Source: Hyperoodon ampullatus (lineage: Eukaryota > Chordata > Mammalia > Artiodactyla > Ziphiidae). From it: a stretch of 64,000 nucleotides of DNA. A program made the translations under genes and the position numbers. Of the stretch, positions 47,285 to 57,620 are shown piece after piece. The stretch is from positions 104,683,513 through 104,747,512 of the forward strand of contig OX457057.1 in NCBI GenBank assembly GCA_949752795.1, in the 5' to 3' direction. Every line of letters begins with the position of its first letter. Positions within the stretch are counted from its first letter, which is position 1. The notes under the pieces were generated by a model. The model was not told the DNA's origin, made no database searches, and saw only the letters and a program-made list of their open reading frames with translations.

Positions 47285-47455
47285 ACTTTTTAAAATACAT
47301 CTTTATTGGAGTATAATTGCTTCACAATACCATGTTAGTTTCTGTTGCACAACAAAACGAATCAGCCATATACATACACATGTCCCCATATCCCCTCCCT
47401 CTTGAGCCTCCCTCCCATCCTCCCTATCCCACCCCTCTAGGTCATCTCAATCACT
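47285..47455 (-). repeat. L1 3' UTR fragment, opposite orientation
   Basis: Plus-strand text CTTTATTGGAGTATAATTGC, AACAAAACGAATCAGCCATA is the reverse complement of a cetartiodactyl L1 3' end. It lies about 130 bp from the broken end of the older, plus-strand L1. Confidence 0.75.
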
Positions 47456-47869
47456 ATTTTTTAAAATAAATGTAAAATTTTTTTTACCACACTCAAAAAA
47501 GCAAAGCAGATCAACAGATTTTTGTCTACCCTTGAGGACTTAACAATCTAGGCAAGGAATATATGTGCCTTAGAGAGTGTAAGATATTATAAATTATACA
47601 TGCTCACCAAGGGGATGTGAGATAAAAGGACCAGCAGGAAATGGGTGAAGGAAGTGTGTGGATCTGAATTAGCATAGAGTAGAGGAGATTTCCAGGAAGG
47701 GGCAGAGAGAGAGGGAGCAAGGCCAGAGAGCAGTAGTAGGTAGCTGAGAGACAGAGGAACCTTAGGGAGAGAAACTTAGAGAGCTGTGACTGCATAGCTG
47801 AGGACTTTAACTTTGATATACGAGTCCCCGGAGAGTCACTTTAGGTTGCAGAGTAAAGGACTGCTGTGA

Positions 47870-48728
47870 TGAAAATAGCATTTGAAAAATTTTATTCTGG
47901 CACCTTGTTTCCTATCACCTGAAACAGAGGAAGGAGCAAGTACAAGGTTTTAGAACTAGTCGGGGCATGAGATGATTAAGGTCAATCTGAAAGACAACAT
48001 GGGCAAATACTGTAGAGCTTGGTAACAAATTGACCTGAAGGACAGAGGGGGACAAAAATAGCTCTAAGGTTGTGAGCCTGGTGCATGGTGGCAGTGCCAC
48101 TGAGTAATGTGGTAGTGTTGACTGTAACTTCACAAGCTCAGTTGTATACAAATTCCACATGCAGAAGAATATTCAGAAAGAGATGTCCTACCAGTAATTA
48201 GAGCCAGAGGACTGAGGTGAGAGTGGGAAGTCTTAGCAGGAGGGCTAGTTGGTGAGTGCTTTGTCAAGTCTCCAGTCAACAGGGGCTTTGTTGAGGGGGG
48301 CTGGGAGGAGGTCACTTATGTGAGCGATTATGCTTATGTCATGATGTTTCATTGTGAAATCCAGAGTAATGAGTCAGGGCCAAATATCTCTTTCTCTTCA
48401 GTAAGATGTGTTTGCCTTCAAGGATGACTCAATAAATGAAAAGGTGTTTGAATTTACACAAATATTTGAATTGCATAGAGTTGTTTTTCCTGTAAGTCTG
48501 TCAATGAGGTCTCTACTCTTTGTTAACAAATGCTTACCTTTCACAATAGCAGTGGAAATAGTGCCTACTGCCCTGACGTTATTAAATGTTTCTCTCTGAG
48601 GCTGGTGCTGGGAGCTGCTTGATTCCTGTTAGGGACACAAACACACACAGTGGCTCCCCCACACCATTCGTGATTCATCTCACCTGTCGTACCAGTGACT
48701 CTGCATGTTTCTATGTAGCCAAGGTGCA
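47870..48728 (-). other. VTCN1: VTCN1 3' UTR (approximate)
   Basis: Sequence after the stop codon on the minus strand. A candidate AATAAA on that strand lies at about 47,888-47,893 (CAGAATAAAATTT). The real end may be further left, so only the start is firm. Confidence 0.4.
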
Positions 48729-48850
48729 TTATTTTAGCATCAGGTAAGGGCAGAGAGGCAGGAGTACCCAGGCGATGGCAACAGAAGAGACACACAGGGA
48801 AGCTTTTGAGTTCAGCAGCTGGAGATGACTTTGCCTTTTAATCTCAGAGT
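48729..48850 (-). CDS. VTCN1: VTCN1 terminal coding exon
   Basis: The acceptor CCCTTTACAG|ACTCTGAG, joined to the G left by the previous exon, gives Asp. The exon then encodes SEIKRQSHLQLLNSKASLCV, a hydrophobic stretch (SSVAIAWVLLPLCPYLML) and Lys-stop (TAA at 48,731-48,729). This is the juxtamembrane and C-terminal hydrophobic anchor of B7-H4 (40 codons including stop). The ending LMLK matches human. Fully open. Confidence 0.94.
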
Positions 48851-49369
48851 CTGTAAAGGGAGAGAAAAAAGTTCAGGGTCATAGAGGAAAAGCTGGATGT
48901 CTCCTTCACATGGATGGTTAGCAAAGAAAAATACCCCAAAAAAACAGAACAGGTTGTTCCTAATATAACTTGTGCCCTAATTTGAGGGCAATTTTGTACC
49001 CCATTCTCTACCTTTCTGTAACTAGCTTAAAAGCAGAGCTTTCCCTTTCTGCAAAGAGGTTCCATTCTCTCGTCCACTCCAGTGAGCACTCAGCCAAATG
49101 AAAAACGATTCCAGTAAACACATTGCTATTGGTTACCAAATAAAGAATAGGCTAAACCAACAGCCATGGCCAGTCCTTGGTGTCAGACACATTTTTTTCC
49201 CTCTAGGCAGTGACCTTTACAGGTTCTGTGTCATTTGCTTTCATCACACCACTACAGAGTAATGAGAAAGTATTGTTCTCATTTTGAAGTAGAGAAAGGC
49301 AGAAGTGAAATTAAATTGCTCTTTACTCTGTTTTCTCCCTAGACAGTCCAATGTCATTTAGCTCATTTC

Positions 49370-49570
49370 AGCTCTGATACTTACCCTAGCTGTGTGACTT
49401 CAGGCAAGTTTAGGCAAGTTACTCTATGTGCTACAGTTTCTTCATCTATAAAATAGGGCCAAAATAATAATAATCAACTTCATAGGATTCTTGTGAGGAT
49501 TAATGAGTTAATACATGTAAAGCACTTAGAACAGAACCTGGCACCACAGTAAGCATTCAGTAAGTATTAG
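49370..49570 (+). repeat. MIR SINE
   Basis: GCTGTGTGACTTCAGGCAAG, then CTTCATCTATAAAATAGGGC, GCACTTAGAACAGAACCTGG. It has a small internal duplication of 'ttaggcaagt'. Confidence 0.75.
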
Positions 49571-50455
49571 CTGTCAAGACAATAACAGTAACCCCACTCA
49601 AGCCTAATAAACATTACTTCCATTAAGCTGATCATTTTCCAAATCCACCTCTTTAGCCCAAATTCTGTCCTAAATTCCACATCTGTATTTACAGTTGCTA
49701 CTATATGTCAGTTAAAAATATAATTATTCAGCAAATATTTTTGAGCACCTGTTGTTTGAGTTCAAAGGAGTCCAATAAACACCCTCTTTCCAGCTGAGTT
49801 CTGAACCAATTAAAGAGCAAGACAAAGTGAGGCAACTGGAAGACTAAAATCACATTTATTCCTGATAAATCTGATAATAAAGGATTAAGCTTTGTCTGCA
49901 GGGAAGTGGGCTGCAGCCCAGACTTCCCCAGTGACAGGCAGCCCAAGACTGAGGCAGGCTTCCTCCCACAAGGGCAGATTCTACCCCTGAAAACTGTTGG
50001 CTTAGAGGAGAAGAGTAGAATGTATACTTCTGGTTAGCTAGAGAGAAAAGGAAAAATGAGGAGCTGAGCTATTTATACCCAGCTTCTCCTAATAAACTCC
50101 CTAATTGGGTAAGTTAATTTCTCTTCCTCTGGGGAAGAGTGAAAGAGGGGAGAAGAGAGACTAGAAGGGTTACATTGGTGGGGATCTCTTCCCATGGAAG
50201 GAAATATGTGGAGGAGAGATGAAGCAGTCTCCCCCAGACTTGGAGTATGCTGGGTAATGTGCTAAGCATTGGACATCTCTACCTTTGTACATAGTGGGCA
50301 CTTTCAACTCAACAGCTCTAAAATCTTCATCTTTTTATCAGACATGTTGCTTTTCCTACATTTTCATTTTTGTTGTTGGTAGCATTACTAACCTCCTAAG
50401 CAACCTGGATAGCAATATCAGACCCCTTTTGACTTGTTCCTTCTCTTGTCCTTCA
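49571..50455. other. Intronic unique sequence
   Basis: No feature recognised apart from the VTCN1 intron itself. Confidence 0.35.
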
Positions 50456-50459
50456 CATT

Positions 50460-50820
50460 TGTGTTACCAAGGCCTGTAGATTATTTTCTTCATTAACTTT
50501 TGATTCTCCCACCTTTCCTCTCCATTGTCGCTGCCCCAGTTAAGGCCCTCATAATTCCTCCCCTGGACACTGACATAGGCTTCTGACTTCATGCCTTCCT
50601 AGTCTATCAAAACCATTCTTTTTCTTCAAAACCCAGCTTGAACTCTTCATCTATTGAGCCACTACAGTCATAATTAACTACTCTTTCCTGTGGGTACCGT
50701 ATCCACACTGATTAACTTCTCTTATGACAAGTGTGCTATTCATCTCAGTATTTCATGGGACTTACAAATTACTTTGTATATATTTGGCACTAAATAGATA
50801 TTTGTTGAATGAATGACCCA
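50460..50820 (+). repeat. LINE-2 (L2) 3' end
   Basis: CAAAACCCAGCTTGAACTC through TTGTTGAATGAATGACCC at the end. Confidence 0.6.
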
Positions 50821-51299
50821 AATTAGCAGTATAGTTAGAGAACACAGGATATAAACCTCATGGCCTCATTTAGTTGTTTAAAAACTTACTTTGTGCATGA
50901 TAAGAAGGAATTATGTTATTTTATCTTAATTTTGAGCTATGTCATGCTTCTAAAAGTTGGATATAGTCCTAGTACTGGTACATGGAACACTTGTTCTGAT
51001 GTATCCAATAAGCATGTATGGAAAAAGAACCTGCTCACTGAATAAAAGCTGTGCCCAATTTCTGTGGTTTGTTCAGTTATTGCCATTTCTATTAGAAGAC
51101 ATTAGTTATATAGTTTGGAGCTTTTAATTGAGATCTAAACTGAAATACTGTTGTTAACACTCATTGTTTTAAATGCCTAATGCTTCATTTCCCCCTTCTC
51201 TTCTGGGAAGGCCTTCCATCCAGGTACTGCCTCATTGGTCTAAGTATGGGCAGCTGACCCAAGTTGAGCTGTTCTGGGAATATATTCAATAGAATCAGA

Positions 51300-51850
51300 C
51301 TGAGGGATTGAGCTTCAGTCTAGTTACTCTCTTGAGTGAAAGAGACTTTTAAAGGTAGGAGCTCTTGGCAACCATATTCTGCCCTATAGACTAAAACAAG
51401 AGAGAGTAAATTAGAGAGCAAAGAAAATAAAGTAGAAATGAGAGACAAAGAATGGAATTTAAGTTCTTGGATCCAGCTGTTCTTTTTTTTTTTTTTTTTT
51501 TTTTGCGGTACGCGAGCCTCTCACTGCTGTGGCCTCTCCCGTTGCGGAGCACAGGCTCCAGACGCGCAGGCCCAGCCGCCACGGCTCACGGGCCCAGCCA
51601 CTCCGCGGCATGTGGGATCTTCCCAGACTGGGGCATGAACCTGTGTCCCCTGCATCATCAGGCAGACTCTCAACCACTGCGCCACCAGGGAAGCCTGAAT
51701 CCAGCTGTTCTTGAAGCCACACTGCACTTTCTGTCCTTGGTTTCATGAGACATCCTAATACCCTTCTAATAAATTCCTTCTTTTAGCTTAGGCTTCAGTT
51801 GGTTTTGTTTTCTGTTATAGGCAACTAAAAGTGTTCTAATTGGTACAGTC
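51300..51850 (+). repeat. Ancient mammalian repeat split by a SINE (unclassified)
   Basis: The right half (TGAAGCCACACTGCACTTTC, AATAAATTCCTTCTTTTAGC, GCAACTAAAAGTGTTCTAAT) resembles the 3' end of a mammal-wide interspersed element that I cannot name securely. The CHR SINE at 51,485-51,698 lies inside it. Confidence 0.35.
51485..51698 (-). mobile_element. CHR SINE, short form, in VTCN1 intron
   Basis: Poly(T), GCGGTACGCGAGCCTCTCAC, full short body. Perfect 14-bp TSD atccagctgttctt (51,471-51,484 and 51,699-51,712). Same orientation as VTCN1. Confidence 0.94.
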
Positions 51851-51909
51851 AGCAGTTTGTTTCACAGGATAGTGGAAGAGCTCTCTCTTTCTCATATATG
51901 ATTTTTTAT

Positions 51910-52930
51910 TAGATACTTTTTTTTATTGTGGTAAAAAACATAATATAAAACTTACTATCTTAACCATTTTAAGTGTACAGTTCAGTAATGTTAAGTATAT
52001 TCACATTCTTGTGAAAAAAATCTCCAAAACTTTTTCATTTTGCAAATCTGAAACTCTATACCCATTAAACAACAACTCCATATCCTTTCCCCTTGGCCCC
52101 AGCTCCTGGTAACCATCATTGTACTTTCTGTTTCTATGAATTTGATTACTTCAGATACTTTATAAGTGGAATCAAATGGTAGAATCAAACAATATTTATC
52201 TTTCTGTGACTGGCTTCACTTATAGCATAATATCCTGAAAATTCATCCATGTTGTAGCATGCAAAAGAATTTCCTTCCTTTTTAAGGCTGAATAATGTTC
52301 CATTGTATGTATACCACACTTTGTTTATCCATTCATCTGTTGGTGGACATTGGGGCTGCTTCCTCCCCTTGGTTATTGTGAATATGTTGCTGTAAACATG
52401 GGTGTGCAAATATATCTTTGAGACACTGCTTTCAGTTTTTTTGTACATAATACACAGAAATGGGACTGCTAGATCATTTGGAAGTTCTATTTTAAGTTTT
52501 TTGAGGAACCTCGCATACTGTTTTCTATAGTGGTTGCACCATTTTACAGTCTCACCATCATACATACACAAGTATTCCAATTTCTTCTCATCCTCACCAA
52601 CACTTGTTGTTTTCTGTTTTGTTGTTGTTGTTGTTAGTAGCCATTCTAATTAGTATGAGGTGATATTGTGGTTTCCATTTACATTTCTCTGATGATTAGG
52701 GATGCTGAACATCTTTTCATATACTTGTTGGCCATTTTGTATATCTTCTTTGGAGAAATGTCTATTCGAGTCCTTTGCCCATTTTTTAATCAAGTTATTT
52801 GACTTTTTCATTGTTTAATTATAGTAGTTCTTTATGTATTCCGGATACTAATCACTTATCAAATATATGATTTACAAATATTTTCTCTCATTCCATAGGT
52901 TGCCTTTTTGTATATATAAATTTTAATTAA
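51910..52930 (-). mobile_element. Old L1 (L1M-type), C-terminal ORF2 and 3' UTR
   Basis: On the minus strand, diverged ORF2 C-terminus ([40 protein letters not shown]) followed by an L1M-type 3' UTR. Several stops and frame changes. Confidence 0.8.
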
Positions 52931-52944
52931 AAAATAGCTGATGA

Positions 52945-53296
52945 GGGACTTCCCTGGTGGTGCAGTGGTTAAGAATCCACCTGCCAGTGCAGGGGACACG
53001 GGTTCGATCCCTGGTCCGGGAAGATCCCACATGCTGCAGAGCAACTAAGCTTGTGTGCCACAACTACTGAGCCTGCACTCTAGAGCCTGCGAACCACAAG
53101 TACTGAGCCCACATGCCACAACTACTGAAGCCCATGTGCCTAGAGCCCATGCTCCACAACAAGAGAAACCACCACAATGAGAAGCCTGTGCGCCACAATG
53201 AAGAGTAGCCCCTGCTCACCACAACTACAGAGAAAAGCCCGCGCCCAGCAATGAAGACCCAATGCAGCCAAATAAATAAATAAATAAAATTATTTT
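52945..53296 (+). mobile_element. CHR SINE, long form (CHR-1-like), in VTCN1 intron
   Basis: GGGACTTCCCTGGTGGTGCA head, B box GGTTCGATCCC, long body with repeated CCACAACTACTGA units, (AAATA)n tail. TSD aaaaatagctgatga on both sides. It sits inside or at the edge of the old L1. Confidence 0.94.
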
Positions 53297-53311
53297 AAAA
53301 ATAGCTGATGA

Positions 53312-54124
53312 AAATATGGTTTATTCAGTTAAATTCAGCAAACATTTAAAGGGCACTTAAAATGTGCAAGGTATTCTGTTTGGTACTAGGCTTGATATAA
53401 GACAGTGGTTCTCCTGATATACTCCTTCCCCTATAGCTTGAATTCAATTTAACCCCAGCAGGGATGGTTTTAAAATTCATAATTCAGTCTATGCATTTCC
53501 TGGACACTAGCTCAACCCTAGGTTTTGTAATATACTAAAGCACTGCAGGGAGACTAGGGTGTTGAGCCTCCCTGGCTCCTGGTCTTCTCAGCCTGGGAGG
53601 CCAGCTTAATCTGGAGCTTTCAGATTAATCTTGTGCCGATATTAGTGGGATCTTGAGCAAGTCCTGGAAGGACTGAATAAGAAAGACTAAGACAGACTCT
53701 AAGACCTTTAGTCTTCAAATCAAAAGTCTTCTCAAAGGCAGGATAGACCCAAACCAGTTTTGGGGGACTTGGGATGTAGATCACCAGCTGAATATATCAA
53801 AGATTTCAAATAATCATCACTTCTCCACTGCTTTACCAAACCAATCCTTCTGAGTTAGGGCTTCAGAATCCGAAACACCGCTCTCCAGACAGTAAGAAGG
53901 TATACAACATGAAAACTAATTGCCACCTTTGACCTATATGCCATAAATATTGTTTCGTATTAGTTTTCTTCTTACATAATGCAATCCCAACTTGAATTGT
54001 GATCGAGATCTCTGTGAAACTTTCTGTGCCCTGGTACATAATATATCTGTTAAGGAAATTAGATTTTAGTTTACACTAGATTATAACCCCAATAAACCCA
54101 TACCAAACATGTAAAGGAACCCAC
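53312..54124. other. Intronic unique sequence
   Basis: No repeat or RNA recognised up to the IgC exon. Confidence 0.35.
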
Positions 54125-54403
54125 CTGTCACTTTGATATCCCCTGTGGCTTTGGCAATGTTGTTTTCAATCATACAGGAGTATGTGTTGTTGATCGTGAC
54201 ATTGTAGAGTACAGATACAACCTTCATGGTCACCTTCTCAGAGTTCATCTCAAAGCTGGTGTCGGAGACTTCTGAGAAGTTGGCTCCCTGGTCTACTTGG
54301 GATGCCCAGACCACTGTTGGCTGGGGAAACCATTGGGGAGCCTCACATCGTAAGCTCTCTGAGGTGGCGTTACAGTCCACGTTCATTTCTGGGATGCTGA
54401 AGG
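54125..54403 (-). CDS. VTCN1: VTCN1 IgC-domain exon
   Basis: 279 bp with acceptor CCCTGCAG|CCTTCAGC and donor GTGACAG|GTGGGT. Encodes (A)FSIPEMNVDCNATSESLRC, EAPQWFPQPTVVWASQVDQG, ANFSEVSDTSF and so on, up to YSCMIENNIAKATGDIKVT. The IgC disulfide pair (LRC / YSC) and membrane-proximal Ig fold are complete. Sequons seen: NAT, NFS, NVT (in YNVTI) and NNT. Compared with human as I remember it, NTS and NVT at two other sites read DTS and KVT, and a Tyr is replaced by Cys (VDC). Fully open. Confidence 0.95.
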
Positions 54404-55379
54404 CTGCAGGGTTGAAGGGTAAAAAAGGGGCAGGGGTCAAGGTCAGACAGATAAGGCAATATAGCCTTTGAAGTGCTAGGTCTTAAAAACACATTGAAGT
54501 GACTCGGTACTTTCCCAGTGGGCTGTCTTATGTATGATCCATTTTATTGTAGATGCAAAAAATGATTTGCTCATAGTATTGCTATACGTCAAAACACTTT
54601 GGACAATATCACAAACTCCAAGGACCTAAGTTCTAGGTATAAGTGTTACAACAAATAAATTTCTCCAAATAAGAGGAGTTCCAGTGATCACACACAAAAA
54701 ATTATCAAGTAGGGAAATTGGGTATTTATTTTCCTAGGCACCTATGAAGCCTCCTGAATTTTATGTAATTTTTCTTCCTGGAGGGTAAAAGTGTGGGGAG
54801 GGAGAAGGAAGAGACAAACAGCATTCACCTACCCACAGAAATTCCATACACAGGCCACGGGGATCTGAAGTTTGCTTGGGTAGAAACTGCCCAGCCCTGG
54901 TGTCCATGAATAAAGACAGGCATTTGTTTTCTTTTAAGATAATTCTCCTCACTGGAGAGGCAAGTACATTTTGAATTTAAGACTAACTTCCTCCTCTATC
55001 TAGGCAGAGAGACACTTACAGAAAATGTTAAGGCCTGGACTTTGGCCTGCAAAATGTTTATTATGCCAAAAGGGCAAGATACAAATTGTTAATTTATTTA
55101 GCATCTTCCTTTGCCCAGGACTGTGCTAGTGTGGAGTGAGAGGTGGAAGGAAAGCCTTTGCCATGCCCTTCAAGAGCCTGCTGCCTAGCAGGAGAGATGA
55201 GTCTCACATACTTGGAGCAGGCAGGGCACAAGCTCCTGGGAGATGATGTGGGAACATGAGTGCACATGACAATGAACCACCATTTACTGAGGGTGTGCTC
55301 TGTGCTGGGGACCAAATTCTAGACATTATTTTTTTTTGTTCCTCACAACAGTCCTAGGTATATCTATTATTGTGCCCAT

Positions 55380-56225
55380 TTAACTTTAATTTTAGAATAA
55401 CTTTAGATTTACAGAAAGGTTGCAAAGATAGTACAAAGAGTTCTTGTATACTTCTCACCCAGTTTCCCCTAATATTAACATCTTAAATAACCATGATGCA
55501 TTTGTCAAAACTGAGAAAGTATCATTTGTATATTACTATTAACTCAACTCCAGCCTTTATTTGGATTTTACTAGTTTTTCCACTAATGCCCATTTTATAT
55601 CCCAGGATCCCATCCAGAATACCACATTGCATTTATTTGTCATGTCTTTTTAGATTCCTCTGGTCTGTGACAGTTTTTCAATCTTTCCATGTTTTGCATG
55701 ATCTTGACAGTTTTGAGGAGTACTGGCCAGGTATTTTGTAGAATGCCCCTCTATTGTAATTTGTGTGATGTTTTTCTCAAGATTAGACTGAGGTTATGGG
55801 TTTTGGAGAGGAAAACTATAGAAGTAAAAGTGCCCTTCTCATCATGTCACATCAGAGAGTGCACGCTATTAACATGATTTATCATGGGGATGTTAACTTT
55901 GATCACCTGGCTGAGTCTATGTTTGCCAGGTTTCTTTGGAAGCTGGACTTCACTAAGTCTAACACAACCTACATGCAGTGGTCGGGGAGGGCGAAGTTCT
56001 AAGCTCCACTTCCTGGAGAGGGAGAGATCTAAATACATTATTTGGAATTCATCTATAAAGAAGATTTGTTTCATCTCCCTCATATAAGTATGGACTCGTG
56101 TATTTATTTTATGCTTAGTTATAATTTAATACTATATTGTTTATTTTGTTGCTCAAATGGTTCCAGCTTTGCCATTGGAAGCCCTTTCAGTTGGCCCCAG
56201 TGTCCCTTTGACCTGGCTTTATTAA
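55380..56225 (-). repeat. Old L1 (L1M-type) fragment
   Basis: Antisense L1M landmarks: GAATAACTTTAGATTTACAG, TATTTGTCATGTCTTTTTAG, GACAGTTTTGAGGAGTACTG, TATTTATTTTATGCTTAGTT. Confidence 0.65.
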
Positions 56226-57250
56226 TCCCTATTTTAAGATAAAGAAGCTGAGGCTCAGTGAGGTTGCCTTGCCCAGGCCACTGTATGTGCCTAGGTCTGA
56301 CTAGATCTATGCTTCAAACCACTACATACACATATTATGAGGGGTCCAAGAAAGATCTGTGCAGGCTAGCTTAGCCTGGGATGCCTCAGGATACTTTCTG
56401 CCTATCCTTCAAGGCTCCTCCCAAATGTCAAATTTTCTCCATGGGGGCCTTCCTGTCCCTTTCCTCCCTATGCATTTGGATATGATCTCTTTCTTCCTCT
56501 GAATCCCCAAATCACTCTATTTATATTTTCTCTTAAAGCATTTAATACACTTTACCAATTATTGTAGATATGTTTCTTATCTACATATTTCTCTTATTTA
56601 CATATGTTTCTCATCTCTGCCCTGACCCTCAACTCTATAAGCTCTACACTCTCAGCTCTACAGAAGGAAGGACAATTATCTTTGTTTTCTTAATCATCAT
56701 TTTACTCCTTCCAATATCTCAGTCCCTTGTACATAAATTCAGAAAATATGTTAAATTTAGTTGGTAAGAAAGCATGGATTTCATTGGAAGAGGATTAGTG
56801 AGTTTATAGGCCAATATTGTTTTGGTCAGTTACATTTGAACTTCTCCTATAATGGGTTACACTGTCGTGAGTCCCTGGAGATACTGATTTCAGACTTGGG
56901 CTAGGGCCTACTTAGCACAGAAAAGTCTCAGACCAGATTATAGTCTTCTCTCACTAGCAAGACCAAAGGGAAGGAACAGAGAGCTACTGATGGAGAAAAC
57001 ATATTCTGGCAAAATATTTCAGGGAATATATGAGAAAATTCAGAAGAGGCTAGAGTCCTGAACAAAAGATTTTAAGACCTAATATTATAGTGGGTTACTT
57101 CTGGAGTTGGTGTGGGTCTTGGACAGCAAGGATGGCTGCTAGCAGAATTCGGATGGTCTTTGTCTGATATTAGTCACTCATGAGCATAATATGACATTTC
57201 ATCAGCAATTCACACTCTCTAGTCTCAAATATCTTCTGGCACCTTCTTAC

Positions 57251-57272
57251 CCTCTCTTCAAAAGTAACTTAG
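57251..57272 (-). other. VTCN1: Mutated donor region and nearby cryptic donor
   Basis: The expected donor position (57,272-57,271) has CT instead of GT (GGAG|CTAAGT). A consensus-like donor AGAGG|GTAAGA lies 22 bp further into the intron (exon end 57,251). Its use would add 22 nt and shift the frame. Without splicing, the open frame stops at a TAA a few codons on (57,249-57,247). Confidence 0.85.
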
Positions 57273-57620
57273 CTCCAGTTTTATACTCGAGGTTAGCATT
57301 CCCCTTGCCTTTAGAAGTGATGATGTAACATTTATAGGTGCCAGCATCTGTGAGTTGCACATTTTTCAGCCTCAGAGAGGCATTGCCAACTATTACTTGA
57401 TCAGCAAATACTGCTGTCCGACCTCTGAACATTTCATCCTGGTCTGACAGGTCATCTTTGCCTTCTTTGAACTCATGGACCAAGCCCATAACACCTTCCT
57501 TCAGCCACTGTATCATGATATCAAAAAGTTTGATGTCAGGTTCAAAAGTGCAGCTCAGGATTCCATCCTCCCCAATGTTCCCAGCTGAGGTGAGAGTAGT
57601 GACTGGGATGGAGTGTCTCC
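57273..57620 (-). CDS. VTCN1: VTCN1 IgV-domain exon
   Basis: 348 bp. The acceptor GAATTGTAG|GGAGACAC is good. Encodes (G)RHSIPVTTLTSAGNIGEDG, then LSCTFEPDIKLFDIMIQW, KEGVMGLVHEFKEGKDDLSD, RGRTAVFADQVIVGNASL and DAGTYKCYIITSKGKGNAN, ending LEYKTG. The IgV Cys pair (LSC / YKC), the Trp (IQW) and the DxGxYxC signature are present, and the reading frame is fully open. Length 348 = 3 x 116 with phase 1 at both ends, so the exon is symmetric and skipping it keeps frame. The exon is followed by CTAAGT, not GTAAGT. Confidence 0.95.

Larger units (their letters stand above)
48851..54124 (-). other. VTCN1 intron between IgC and tail exons
   Basis: 5.27 kb with canonical ends (GTGGGT..CCCTTTACAG). Holds MIR (49.37-49.57 kb), L2 (about 50.46-50.82 kb), two CHR SINEs and an old L1. 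Confidence 0.85.
54404..57272 (-). other. VTCN1 intron between IgV and IgC exons, non-canonical donor
   Basis: Intron of 2.87 kb. The 3' end is a normal CCCTGCAG acceptor, but the 5' end reads CTAAGT rather than GTAAGT at 57,272-57,267. Contains MIR/L2-like sequence (55.09-55.35 kb) and an old L1 (55.38-56.22 kb). Confidence 0.85.

Noticed and set aside
54226..54471. Plus-strand open frame over the VTCN1 IgC exon
   Set aside because: Antisense shadow of a real minus-strand exon.
57272..57273. Use of a GC-AG intron at GGA|GCTAAG to rescue VTCN1 splicing
   Set aside because: It would remove one base from the exon and break the frame with the IgC exon, so it does not restore the protein.
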